The position numbers were made by a program, and so were the translations under genes. From Streptomyces cavernae (lineage in GTDB: Bacteria; Actinomycetota; Actinomycetes; Streptomycetales; Streptomycetaceae): 64,000 nt of DNA. Below, piece by piece: positions 17,454 through 26,283 of this stretch (position 1 is its first letter; the number at the start of each line of letters is the position of its first letter). The stretch lies in contig NZ_RPDJ01000014.1 in the NCBI RefSeq assembly GCF_004023625.1, forward strand, positions 124,001 through 188,000, read 5' to 3'. The notes under the pieces were generated by a model that did not search any database, was not told the DNA's origin, and was given only the letters and a program-made list of their open reading frames with translations.

Positions 17454-18442
17454 GCAGCAGAATGACAACCGACATCCCCGCGAAGTCCCCGGAGGCGGCC
17501 GCCGTGCCGCCTCCGGGCGCTGCCCCGGTCAAGCAGCCGGCCAAGCAGGGGCACCAGCGCCTGCTCACCCGCCGCGACCGGCTCACGCTCGGCCTCATGG
17601 CCGGCCTGCCGACGATCCTGCATGTGACCCTCGTCTGGGTCACCGCGCTCGCCTCGATCCTGCTCGCCTTCACCACCTGGGACGGCATCGGCTTCGACAC
17701 CATCAAGTGGGTCGGGTTCGACAACTTCAAGGAACTGTTCACCAACAACCCGCAGTTCTGGCCCGCCGTCGAGCACAACGTCGTCTGGTTCGTGGTCCTG
17801 ATCCTGATCCCGACGCCGCTCGGCCTGTTCCTCGCCGTGCAGCTGGACAAGAAGATCCGCTTCAGCCGGGTCTACCAGACGGCCTTCTTCCTGCCGGTGG
17901 TCCTGTCGATGGCCGTCATCGGTTTCGTCTGGCAGCTGGTCTACAACCCCGACACGGGTCTGATCAACAGCGTCATCGGGGCCAACGAGCCCGGCAAGTA
18001 CATCGACTGGATCGGCGACCCGGACCTGAACCTCTGGGCGGTCCTCATCGCCGCGTCCTGGCGCCACACCGGCTACCTGATGATCCTCTACCTGGCCGGC
18101 CTGAAGGGCGTCGACCCGGCGCTGCGCGAAGCCTCCGCCCTGGACGGCGCCAACGAGTGGCAGACGTTCAAGAACGTCATCTTCCCCACCCTGCGGCCCA
18201 CCAACACCATCGTCCTGGTCGTCACCATCATCGAGGCCCTGCGCGCCTTCGACCTGGTGTTCGTCTTCAACAAGGGCGCCGAGGGCACCGAGCTCCTCTC
18301 CATCCTGATCACGAACAACATCATCGGTGAGTCCAGCCGCATCGGATACGGCTCCGCGATCGCCGTCGTCCTCCTGGTGATCTCCCTCGCCGTGATCATC
18401 CCGTACCTGGTGGCCACCTTCCGGAAGGAGCGGCGCGCATGA
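17450..18442 (+). CDS. sugar ABC transporter permease (MalF-type)
   Basis: A 330-residue inner-membrane permease. The first 40 residues are cytoplasmic and Pro/Ala-rich, followed by six predicted membrane helices. The ATPase-docking EAA loop reads LREASALDGANEWQTFKNVIFPTL near residues 224-247, the expected place and pattern for MalF/UgpA-type permeases. It starts inside the stop of the binding-protein gene (ATGA at 17450-17453); a second ATG at 17462 is possible. It forms a heterodimer with the following permease. No ATPase gene is in this operon, so the complex probably uses a shared MsiK-type ATPase encoded elsewhere, as is usual in Streptomyces. Confidence 0.9.
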   Translation: MSSRMTTDIPAKSPEAAAVPPPGAAPVKQPAKQGHQRLLTRRDRLTLGLMAGLPTILHVTLVWVTALASILLAFTTWDGIGFDTIKWVGFDNFKELFTNNPQFWPAVEHNVVWFVVLILIPTPLGLFLAVQLDKKIRFSRVYQTAFFLPVVLSMAVIGFVWQLVYNPDTGLINSVIGANEPGKYIDWIGDPDLNLWAVLIAASWRHTGYLMILYLAGLKGVDPALREASALDGANEWQTFKNVIFPTLRPTNTIVLVVTIIEALRAFDLVFVFNKGAEGTELLSILITNNIIGESSRIGYGSAIAVVLLVISLAVIIPYLVATFRKERRA

Positions 18443-19329
18443 GCACCTCCACCGCCACGCTCGGCAAGCAGCGCACCCCCATCCGCCCGGCCCGGATCCT
18501 GCTGCACCTCTTCCTCGCCGGGGCGGCGCTCTCCTGGCTGGCGCCGCTGCTGTGGGCGATGTACTCGGCGCTGCGGCCGTACTCCGAGACCAGCGAGAAG
18601 GGCTATGTGTCCTGGCCGGACACGCTGAACTTCGACAACTTCACCAACGCGTTCACACAGTCGGAGATGTCCCACTACTTCGCGAACACGCTGGTGATCG
18701 CGGTTCCGGCCGTGCTGCTCACGCTGTTCCTGTCGTCGATGGTCGCCTTCTACGTCGCCCGCTTCGACTTCCGTCTCAACCTGGCGCTGCTGCTGATCTT
18801 CACGGCCGGCAACCTGCTGCCGCAGCAGGTCATCATCACCCCGCTGTACCGCCTCTACCTGCTCATCGACCTGCCCGGCATCACGATGAGCGGCAAGCTG
18901 TACGACTCGGCGCTCGGCCTCGTCCTCATCCACGTGGCGTTCCAGTCCGGCTTCTGCGCCTTCGTGCTGAGCAACTACATGAAGATGCTGCCGCACGAGC
19001 TGACCGAGGCGGCGCTGGTGGACGGCGCGTCCGTGTGGCGGCTGTACTGGCAGATCACCCTGCCGCTGTGCAAGCCGGCGATGGCGGCACTGGCCACCCT
19101 GCTGTCGATCTGGATCTACAACGACTTCTTCTGGGCCCTCGTGCTGATCTCGACCGGCGAGAACATGCCGATCACCTCGGCGCTGAACAACCTCTCCGGG
19201 CAGTACTTCACGGATCCCAACCTGATCGCCGCCGGCGCCCTGATCACCGCTGTCCCGGTACTGATCGTGTACTTCCTGCTCCAGCGCCAGTTCGTCAGCG
19301 GCCTCACGCTGGGCGCCAACAAGGGCTGA
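18439..19329 (+). CDS. sugar ABC transporter permease (MalG-type)
   Basis: A 296-residue permease with six hydrophobic segments. The EAA loop LTEAALVDGASVWRLYWQITLPL lies near residues 190-212 and the C-terminus ends in RQFVSGLTLGANKG, the conserved tail of MalG-type subunits. It overlaps the preceding permease by four bases (ATGA). Together with the lipoprotein and the other permease it forms the membrane channel of the presumed galactoside importer. Confidence 0.9.
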   Translation: MSTSTATLGKQRTPIRPARILLHLFLAGAALSWLAPLLWAMYSALRPYSETSEKGYVSWPDTLNFDNFTNAFTQSEMSHYFANTLVIAVPAVLLTLFLSSMVAFYVARFDFRLNLALLLIFTAGNLLPQQVIITPLYRLYLLIDLPGITMSGKLYDSALGLVLIHVAFQSGFCAFVLSNYMKMLPHELTEAALVDGASVWRLYWQITLPLCKPAMAALATLLSIWIYNDFFWALVLISTGENMPITSALNNLSGQYFTDPNLIAAGALITAVPVLIVYFLLQRQFVSGLTLGANKG

Positions 19330-19359
19330 CAAGCCCTGACCTTCCGAAAGAGAACCACC

Positions 19360-20676
19360 GTGCCCCAGCCCTTCACCCCCGTCGCCTCCCTCCCCGTGGA
19401 CCCGGTCAACGCCCGGGTCCACGAGGAGGGCTGGCAGTCCTGGAGCCCCAGCGGCGCCTACGCCCTCGGCGACAAGCCGTACCGCCCGACCAACGACAAC
19501 TGGGCGACGGTCTGCTACCGCCCGGGCGTCAGCGTCCCGGAGGGCACCTTCCAGGGCGAGGGACTGCTCGCGCTCGATCCCGGCGACGGCTCACCGGTCC
19601 GGCTGTGGGCGGCGGTGGACCCGATCCACGAGGTGCCGTCCGTCCGCCTCGTCGTGACGGACGGAGCGGCACACGTCAGCGCCGACGGCCCGGTCAGGGA
19701 ATGGACCGGTACGGACATCCAGTCGGTGCTGGCGGACTGGGCCTCCGGTCTCGGGGTCGAGGCGCCCCGCCCGGCACCCACCGTCTGGTGCTCCTGGTAC
19801 GAGTACTTCACCGCCGTCACCGAGGACGACATCCACGAGAACCTCCGCGCGATGGACACCCTCGACCTGCCCGTCGACGTCGTCCAGATCGACGACGGCT
19901 ACCAGAGCGCCCTCGGCGACTGGCTCACCCTCTCCGGCCGCTTCCGCTCCCGCGCGGACATCGCCGACACCATCCGGGCGCGGGGACGCCGGGCGGGCAT
20001 CTGGACGGCACCGTTCCTGGTCGACCCGAGCAGCGGCCTCGCCGCACGGCACCCGGACTGGCTGGTCCGGGACGCCGACGGCGGGCCGCTCCACGCGGGC
20101 CGCAACTGGGGGCACGACCTGTACACCCTGGACACCACCCACCCGGGCGCGGCGGCGTACCTGACGGACGTCTTCGCCACCCTGCGCACCGAGGGCTACG
20201 ACTACTTCAAGGTCGACTTCCTCTACGCGGGCGCGCTGGAGGGCGTGCGCCACGACGGGGGCATGGACGCCCTGTCCGCGTACCGGGCGGGCATCCGGCT
20301 GATCCGCGAGGCGATCGGGAAGGACGCCTACCTGCTCGGCTGCGGCGCCCCGATCCTGCCGTCCATCGGCCTGTTCGACGCGATGCGGGTCAGCCCCGAC
20401 ACGGCCCCGCACCGCCGCCCCGAGGCCGACGACTACAGTCAACCCGGCCAGGACCCTGCCGAGTTCACCGGTGCCGGCCGCCAGTGGCAGCACGGCCGGC
20501 TCTGGGTCAACGACCCCGACTGCCTGATGGCCCGCCCGGCCGTGGAGACCCGGGAGCGCTGGGCGGAGCACGTCGAGGCCACCGGCGGACTGATGGCCTC
20601 CAGCGACCGTCTGCTGTCGCTGGACACCTGGGGCGTGGAAACCACCCGCCGCCTCCTGACGGGAGTCGCCCGATGA
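19360..20676 (+). CDS. GH36-type alpha-galactosidase
   Basis: A 438-residue glycoside hydrolase, probably cytoplasmic because no signal peptide is seen, acting on imported alpha-galactosides. Landmarks of the GH36/melibiase clan are VWCSWYEYFTAVTEDD near residue 143, PVDVVQIDDGYQ near 168-179, and YFKVDFLYAG with the likely nucleophile D286. A later Asp in DAMRVSPDTAPH region (about 344-347) is a candidate acid/base. The N-terminal beta domain is short, so the protein is smaller than the ~720-residue classical GH36 enzymes and resembles the compact actinobacterial forms. The GTG at 19360 follows GAAAGAGAA, 30 bases after the permease. It overlaps the beta-galactosidase start (ATGA). Confidence 0.78.
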   Translation: MPQPFTPVASLPVDPVNARVHEEGWQSWSPSGAYALGDKPYRPTNDNWATVCYRPGVSVPEGTFQGEGLLALDPGDGSPVRLWAAVDPIHEVPSVRLVVTDGAAHVSADGPVREWTGTDIQSVLADWASGLGVEAPRPAPTVWCSWYEYFTAVTEDDIHENLRAMDTLDLPVDVVQIDDGYQSALGDWLTLSGRFRSRADIADTIRARGRRAGIWTAPFLVDPSSGLAARHPDWLVRDADGGPLHAGRNWGHDLYTLDTTHPGAAAYLTDVFATLRTEGYDYFKVDFLYAGALEGVRHDGGMDALSAYRAGIRLIREAIGKDAYLLGCGAPILPSIGLFDAMRVSPDTAPHRRPEADDYSQPGQDPAEFTGAGRQWQHGRLWVNDPDCLMARPAVETRERWAEHVEATGGLMASSDRLLSLDTWGVETTRRLLTGVAR

Positions 20677-22697
20677 ACCGAACGCTGTCCGTCCCCGGTA
20701 TCGCCTACGGCGGCGACTACAACCCCGAGCAGTGGCCCGAGGAGGTGTGGGCCGAGGACGTGCGCCTGATGCGCGAGGCCGGGGTGAACATGGTCAGCGT
20801 CGGCATCTTCTCCTGGGCGCTGCTCGAACCGGCCGAGGGCGTCTACGACTTCTCACGCATGGACCGAATCCTCGACCTGCTGCACGAGAACGGGATCGCC
20901 GCGGACCTCGCCACCCCGACGGCGGCCCCGCCGGCGTGGTTCTTCCGTGCCCATCCGCAGGCGCTGCCGGTCGACCACGACGGCCGCACGCTGTCGTACG
21001 GCAGCCGCCAGACGTTCTGCCCCAGCAGCCCCGCCTACCGCCAGGCCGCGCTGCGGATCGCGCGGGCCCTCGCCGAGCGGTACGCCGACCATCCGGCCGT
21101 CGTCATGTGGCACGTGCACAACGAGTACGGCTGCCACAACGCGGCCTGCTACTGCGACACCAGCGCACAGGCGTTCCGGAGCTGGCTGCGCGCCCGGTAC
21201 GGGGACGACCTGGCGGCCCTGAACGACGCCTGGGGCACCACCTTCTGGAGCCAGTGGTACTACGACTGGGACGAGATCCTGCCGCCCCGCGCCACCGGCG
21301 CCGTGCCCAACCCGACCCACCAGCTGGACTGGCGCCGCTTCTGCTCCGACGAGCTGCTGTCGCTGTGCCGGGCGGAGCGGGACGTGCTGCGGGAGGCGGC
21401 CCCGGAGATCCCCGCCACCACCAACTTCATGGTGATGTACAACTTCGACGCCCTGGACTACTGGCGCTGGGCCCCGGAACTGGACATCGTCTCCAACGAC
21501 CACTACCTGCGCTCCACCGACCCCGAGTCGGAGATCGACGTAGCGCTCAGCGGCGACCTCGTCCGCTCCCTCGCGGGAGGCCGCCCGTGGCTGCTGATGG
21601 AGCACTCGACGGGTGCGGTGAACTGGCAGCCCGTCAACCGGGCCAAGGGTCCGGGCGAGCTGCGCCGCAACGCGCTGGCCCATGTGGCGCACGGCGCGGA
21701 CGGCATCGCGTACTTCCAGTGGCGGGCGGCGAAGGCGGGCGCGGAGCAGTGGCACTCGGCGATGCTGCCGCACACCGGCACGGACAGCCGGATCTGGCAG
21801 GACGTCGTACGGCTCGGCGCGGATCTGAAGGCGCTGGCCGAGGTGCGCGGCAGCACGCGCACTGCCGAGGTGGCCGTGGTGTGGGACTGGAACGCCCGCT
21901 GGGCCCTCGAACTGCCCTCCCAGCCGAGCGAGGAGGTCCGCTACCTGGACCTGGTCCGGGCCTGGTACGAGCCGCTGTGGCGATCCGGAGTCGCGGTGGA
22001 CTTCGTGCGGCCGGACGCGGACCTGTCGTCGTACCGGCTGGTCCTGGCCCCGAGCCTGTATCTGGTCGACGACGCGGGCGCGGCCAACCTCACCGGCTTC
22101 GCCGCACGCGGCGGCACGCTGGCGGTGGGCTTCCACAGTGGCGCGGTCGACGAGAACTGCCATGTCCGGCTGGGCGGTTACCCGGGCGCCTTCCGTCAGG
22201 CCCTGGGCGTACGCACCGACGAACTCTTCCCGCTGCTGCCGGGCGAGTCACCGGGCCTGAGCGGCGAGGTCCCCGCGGGCGCCACCGCCACGCTGTGGTC
22301 GGAACGCCTCCGTCTCGAAGGCGCCGAGGCGATCGCCTCGTACACCTCGGGCGTCCTGGCCGGTGTCCCGGCGGTGACGCGGCACACCCACGGCGCGGGC
22401 ACCGCCTGGTACCTGGCCACCCGCCCAGACCCGACGACCCTCGCCGGCCTCCTGGACCGCATGCGCACCGAGGCCGGTGTGGAGCCGGTCCGAACCACGC
22501 CGGAGGGTGTGGAGGCCGTACTGCGGCGCGGCGCGGACGCCGACTACCTCTTCCTGATCAACCACACCGACCAGCCTGCCGAGGTCCCCGTCTCCGCCGA
22601 GGCGACGGAGCTCCTCACGGGCAAGCCGGTGCCGGGCTCCGTCGCCGTCCCGTCGGGGGAGGTCGCGGTGGTGCGGGAGCTGCGCGGCGGGTCGTGA
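20673..22697 (+). CDS. GH42 beta-galactosidase
   Basis: A 674-residue beta-galactosidase of glycoside hydrolase family 42. The N-terminal TIM barrel opens with YGGDYNPEQWPEEVWAEDV, a family hallmark. The acid/base Glu is E151 in WHVHNEYGCH and the nucleophile is E310 in LLMEHSTGAVNW. Cysteines around residues 116-165 (FCPSS, CHNAACYC) suit the zinc-binding cluster of GH42 enzymes. A trimerisation-like domain and a small C-terminal beta domain follow. No signal peptide is present, so it should act inside the cell on transported galactosides. It is the last gene of a five-gene operon and is followed by a strong terminator. Confidence 0.93.
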   Translation: MNRTLSVPGIAYGGDYNPEQWPEEVWAEDVRLMREAGVNMVSVGIFSWALLEPAEGVYDFSRMDRILDLLHENGIAADLATPTAAPPAWFFRAHPQALPVDHDGRTLSYGSRQTFCPSSPAYRQAALRIARALAERYADHPAVVMWHVHNEYGCHNAACYCDTSAQAFRSWLRARYGDDLAALNDAWGTTFWSQWYYDWDEILPPRATGAVPNPTHQLDWRRFCSDELLSLCRAERDVLREAAPEIPATTNFMVMYNFDALDYWRWAPELDIVSNDHYLRSTDPESEIDVALSGDLVRSLAGGRPWLLMEHSTGAVNWQPVNRAKGPGELRRNALAHVAHGADGIAYFQWRAAKAGAEQWHSAMLPHTGTDSRIWQDVVRLGADLKALAEVRGSTRTAEVAVVWDWNARWALELPSQPSEEVRYLDLVRAWYEPLWRSGVAVDFVRPDADLSSYRLVLAPSLYLVDDAGAANLTGFAARGGTLAVGFHSGAVDENCHVRLGGYPGAFRQALGVRTDELFPLLPGESPGLSGEVPAGATATLWSERLRLEGAEAIASYTSGVLAGVPAVTRHTHGAGTAWYLATRPDPTTLAGLLDRMRTEAGVEPVRTTPEGVEAVLRRGADADYLFLINHTDQPAEVPVSAEATELLTGKPVPGSVAVPSGEVAVVRELRGGS

Positions 22698-22730
22698 GGG
22701 GGCTCATCCTGGTGAGGGCGCCATGCCCTC

Positions 22731-22765
22731 GGGGCGCGACACTCCCCCTCGAAGTGTCGCGCCCC
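22731..22765. terminator. bidirectional hairpin terminator
   Basis: GGGGCGCGACACT at 22731-22743 pairs perfectly over 13 bp with AGTGTCGCGCCCC at 22753-22765, leaving a nine-base loop. It lies between the convergent GH42 and bglC genes and should stop transcription from both sides. Confidence 0.85.
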
Positions 22766-22797
22766 TCCCCCCTCACCTCCGGCGGTCGGGCCTTCCC

Positions 22798-24261
22798 CTA
22801 GAACCCGTCCACCGCCGGAAGCGTGCCCGTACGCGCCGCGCGCCCGTACCACCGGGCGCTCGACTTCGGCGTGCGCACCTGCGTCGCGTAGTCCACGTAC
22901 ACCGCACCGAAGCGCTTGCCGTAGCCGTACGACCACTCGAAGTTGTCCATCAGCGACCACAGGAAGTAGCCGCGGACGTCCGCGCCGTCGGCGATCGCCC
23001 GGTGCACGGCCGACAGATGACCGTGCAGATAGGCGATCCGCTCGGGATCGTGGACGTTGCCGTCGGGGTCGGGCTTGTCGTCGTAGGCCGCGCCGTTCTC
23101 CGTGATGTACAGCGGCAGGCCCGGCGCCTCACGCGTGTAGCGCATGATCAGCTCGTGCAGGCCCGTCGGGTCGATCGTCCAGCCCATCTCCGTGCGGTCA
23201 CCCGGCGTCTGGTGGAACGCGATGTCGTCCGCACCCGGCCAGGGCGAGTACTGGCTCGCGCCGTGCCCGTCGGCGCGCGGCCCGCTCGGGGCGTTGACCG
23301 TCGCCGAAACCAGGGCGGGGGTGTAGTAGTTGAGGCCCAGCGCGTCCAACGGCTGCTGGATCATCTGGAGATCGCCGTCCAGGACGTACGACCAGTCGGT
23401 GACCGAGGCCGTGTCCGCGAAGAGCTGTGCGGGGTACGCGCCGTGCAGCATCGGACCGTGGAAGACCCCGTTGGCCAGGTCGTCGATCCGGCGGCCCGCC
23501 TCCAGGTCCGCCGCATCCTGGGAAACCGTCCTGATCACCGAGGAGTTCAGGCTCACCGCGACGCTGTTGCGGGCGGGCATCGCCGAGCGGAGGGCCGATG
23601 TGCCGAGGCCGTGCGCCAGGTTCAGATGGTGCGCCGCTCGCAGTGACGCCTCCGCGTCCGTACGGCCCGGCGCGTGCACCCCGGAGGCATAGCCCAGGAA
23701 CGCGCTGCACCACGGCTCGTTGAGGGTGATCCACTGCTCCACGCGGTCGCCGAGTGCCTCGCCCACGAGCTGCGCGTACTCGGCGAACCGGAACGCGGTG
23801 TCGCGCTCGGGCCAGCCGCCCGCATCCTCCAGCTCCTGCGGCAGGTCCCAGTGGTACAGGGTGAGCGCGGGCCGGATGCCGGCCGCGAGGAGTTCGTCGA
23901 CCAGGCGGCGGTAGAAGTCCAGGCCGCGCTGGACCGCGGGACCGCGGCCGGTCGGCTGCACCCGGGACCAGGACACCGAGAAGCGGTAGGCGCCCAGGCC
24001 GAGGTCCTTCATCAGCGCCACGTCGTCGCGGTAACGGTGGTAGTGCTCGACAGCGATGTCACCGGTCTCGCCACCTGCCGTCTTGCCCGGAGTATGGCTG
24101 AACGTGTCCCAGATCGACGGCGTCCGGCCGTCCTCGCGCACCGCTCCCTCGATCTGGTACGCCGAGGTCGCGGCGCCCCAGAGGAAGGCAGGCGGGAAGG
24201 TCACCGGGCTCCCCGGGGTGGCCGGAGCAGCCAGAGTGGCCGGGTTTGCGGATTCAGGCAT
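22798..24261 (-). CDS. bglC: GH1 beta-glucosidase (cellobiose hydrolysis)
   Basis: A 487-residue intracellular beta-glucosidase that splits cellobiose brought in by CebEFG. GH1 signatures are present: FLWGAATSAYQIEGA near residue 27, the acid/base Glu in TLNEPW, the nucleophile Glu in YITENG, and GYFLWSLMDNFEWSYGY near the C-terminus. The ATG at 24261 has GGGAG nine bases upstream. A CebR-type operator overlaps this ribosome binding site (see 24261-24274), so the repressor would act at the start of the gene itself. It is the last gene of the cebEFG-bglC group, after an 85-base gap. Confidence 0.93.
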   Translation of the reverse strand: MPESANPATLAAPATPGSPVTFPPAFLWGAATSAYQIEGAVREDGRTPSIWDTFSHTPGKTAGGETGDIAVEHYHRYRDDVALMKDLGLGAYRFSVSWSRVQPTGRGPAVQRGLDFYRRLVDELLAAGIRPALTLYHWDLPQELEDAGGWPERDTAFRFAEYAQLVGEALGDRVEQWITLNEPWCSAFLGYASGVHAPGRTDAEASLRAAHHLNLAHGLGTSALRSAMPARNSVAVSLNSSVIRTVSQDAADLEAGRRIDDLANGVFHGPMLHGAYPAQLFADTASVTDWSYVLDGDLQMIQQPLDALGLNYYTPALVSATVNAPSGPRADGHGASQYSPWPGADDIAFHQTPGDRTEMGWTIDPTGLHELIMRYTREAPGLPLYITENGAAYDDKPDPDGNVHDPERIAYLHGHLSAVHRAIADGADVRGYFLWSLMDNFEWSYGYGKRFGAVYVDYATQVRTPKSSARWYGRAARTGTLPAVDGF

Positions 24262-24274
24262 GGAAGCGCTCCCA
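24261..24274. promoter_or_regulatory. CebR-type operator at the bglC start
   Basis: TGGAAGCGCTCCCA is a 14-bp palindrome with one mismatch to the known CebR box TGGGAGCGCTCCCA. It abuts the bglC start codon and covers its ribosome binding site. Confidence 0.8.
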
Positions 24275-24346
24275 TAGCGGGTCAGAGGTCAGAGGTCTCA
24301 GGGAAGCGGGGGCCGGGACTGCGCTGGCCCGGCCCCGTCGGGGGAT

Positions 24347-25252
24347 TCAGCCCTTGACGGCGCCCTGCATGATGCCGCCCACGATCTGCTTGCCGAAGAT
24401 CGCGAAGACCAGCAGCAGGGGCAGCGTGCCGAGCAGCGCGCCGGCCATGATCAGGGACTGGTCGGGGGTGTAGCCGCGACCCAGGCCCGCGACCGCGACC
24501 TGCACGGTCGGGTTGCCCATCTGGGTCAGCACCAGGAACGGCCACATGAAGTCGTTCCAGGTCTGCACGAACGTCAGCATCCCGAGCACGGCCATCGCGG
24601 GCCGGGCCGCCGGGAACACCACGTGCCACACCACGCGCCAGCTGCTCGCGCCGTCCACACGAGCCGCCTCGATGATCTCGTCGGGCAGCGCCTGGATCAG
24701 GTACTGCCGCATGAAGAACACACCGAACGCGCTCACCAGCGACGGCAGGATCACCGCCTGCAGCTGGTCGGTCCAGTCGAGCTTGGCGACCATCATGTAC
24801 AGCGGGATCACACTCAGCTGCGGCGGCACCATCATCGTGCCGATCACGATCAGCATCAGCGCGCCGCGGCCCCTGAACCGCAGCTTGGCGAAGGCGAAAC
24901 CGGCGATCGTCGACATGAAGACGATGGTCAGTGCCGAAGTGCCCGCCACGATCGTTGTGTTGAAGAACGCCTCACCCAGATTGGCGTCCTTCCAGGCGAT
25001 CTCCAGCTTGTCGAAAAGACCCGAACCGAACCAGAACGGCGGCGGCGTCTGCGCGAGCCGCTGGTTGTCACGCGAGGCGGCGATCGCCGTCCACACCAGC
25101 GGGAACAACGACACCAGTGTGAACACGATGAGGATCGCGTACGCGATCGGGCCACCGTGCAACTGCCCGCCCGCCCGCGCGGACTTCGGCAGCCGGGGGC
25201 CTTTTGTCTTCTCGACGGGCTTGGTCTCCGGGGGCGTCACAGTCGTCGTCAC
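24347..25252 (-). CDS. cebG: cellobiose ABC transporter permease (MalG-type)
   Basis: About 301 residues, six membrane helices after a 35-residue charged N-terminus. The EAA loop IIEAARVDGASSWRVVWHVVFPAA lies near residues 192-215 and the C-terminus FGKQIVGGIMQGAVKG is typical of this subunit. I prefer the GTG at 25252, eight bases after AGGAG; an in-frame GTG at 25258 would be only two bases from that site. It follows cebF by 11 bases and pairs with it as the membrane part of the cellobiose/cellotriose importer. The ATPase is probably the shared MsiK encoded elsewhere. Confidence 0.88.
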   Translation of the reverse strand: MTTTVTPPETKPVEKTKGPRLPKSARAGGQLHGGPIAYAILIVFTLVSLFPLVWTAIAASRDNQRLAQTPPPFWFGSGLFDKLEIAWKDANLGEAFFNTTIVAGTSALTIVFMSTIAGFAFAKLRFRGRGALMLIVIGTMMVPPQLSVIPLYMMVAKLDWTDQLQAVILPSLVSAFGVFFMRQYLIQALPDEIIEAARVDGASSWRVVWHVVFPAARPAMAVLGMLTFVQTWNDFMWPFLVLTQMGNPTVQVAVAGLGRGYTPDQSLIMAGALLGTLPLLLVFAIFGKQIVGGIMQGAVKG

Positions 25253-25263
25253 GGCCACAACTC

Positions 25264-26283
25264 CTAACTACTGGCGCGCAGCCGGCGCGAGATGACGTAG
25301 TTGACGATGCCGATGACGATCAGGATCAGGAACATCGTCCAGGCGATCGCCGAGGCACGGCCCAGGTGCTGGGCGACCCAGCCCTGCTCGTACAGATACA
25401 GGCCCAGCGTCTGGAACTGGTGCTCCGCGCCGCCGGAGGTGCCCTTGTTGGCGTCGAACAGCAGCGGCTCGCCGAAGACCTGGCTCGCCCCGATCGTCGA
25501 GACGACACAAGTGAACAGGATCGTCGGACGCAGCGCCGGCAGCGTCACGTGGATGAACTGCTGCCAGCGGTTGGCCCCGTCCAGGGCGGCCGACTCGTAG
25601 AGGTCGTGCGGGATCGCCTGCATCGCGGCGAGGTAGATCAGCGCGTTGTAGCCGGTCCAGCGCCAGATGATGATCGACGAGACGGCGATCTGCGAAGCCC
25701 ACGTGTCGTTCTGCCAGTCGACCGCGTCGATGCCGACCGTGTCGAGCGCCCAGTTGATCATGCCGTAGTCCCGGCCGAAGAGCAGCACGAACACCAGCGA
25801 GGCGGCGGCGATCGACGTCGCGTACGGCGCGAGCATCGCGACCCGGAAGAACGTCGAGGCCCGCAGCTTGTAGTTGAGGATGTGGGCGATGCCCATCGCC
25901 ATCAGCAACTGCGGAACGGTGGAGATGATGCCGATGGTCAGGGTGTTCTTCGCCGCGTTCCAGAAGAAGTCGTCGTCGAAGATCCGGGTGTAGTTGCGCA
26001 GCCCAACCCAGTTCATGTCGGTCGGCGCGGTCAGCTCCACCTGGTGCAGCGAGGCCCAGCCCGTGTAGATCAGCGGGAACAGGCCGAACGCGACGAACAG
26101 CAGGAAGAACGGCGACACGAACGCGTACGGGCTCCAGCGGATGTCCCGCTGCCAGCGCCGGGACAGCCGGTCCCGGCGCCGCCGCTCCTTCTCCACGGCG
26201 GCGTCCTCGGGCGGGCGGCCCGGGGCCGCGCCCCCCTTCACAGGGGGCGCGGCGGTGTCGTTCCGGGTGGCCATACGGGTCAC
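25264..26283 (-). CDS. cebF: cellobiose ABC transporter permease (MalF-type)
   Basis: A 339-residue permease. Residues 1-50 are cytoplasmic, basic and Pro/Ala-rich; six membrane helices follow from SPYAFVSPFFLLFVAF onward. The EAA loop LYESAALDGANRWQQFIHVTLPAL is near residues 224-247. The GTG at 26283 overlaps the cebE stop (GTGA); an ATG three codons on is an alternative. The operon order cebE-cebF-cebG-bglC with divergent cebR is the standard Streptomyces arrangement, which supports the names. Confidence 0.88.
   Translation of the reverse strand: MTRMATRNDTAAPPVKGGAAPGRPPEDAAVEKERRRRDRLSRRWQRDIRWSPYAFVSPFFLLFVAFGLFPLIYTGWASLHQVELTAPTDMNWVGLRNYTRIFDDDFFWNAAKNTLTIGIISTVPQLLMAMGIAHILNYKLRASTFFRVAMLAPYATSIAAASLVFVLLFGRDYGMINWALDTVGIDAVDWQNDTWASQIAVSSIIIWRWTGYNALIYLAAMQAIPHDLYESAALDGANRWQQFIHVTLPALRPTILFTCVVSTIGASQVFGEPLLFDANKGTSGGAEHQFQTLGLYLYEQGWVAQHLGRASAIAWTMFLILIVIGIVNYVISRRLRASS

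Noticed and set aside
18552..22697. A 1381-codon open frame spanning two operon genes
   Set aside because: Its first part is a GC-driven shadow of the permease and alpha-galactosidase genes in another frame; only the part from 20673 (GH42) is a real protein.
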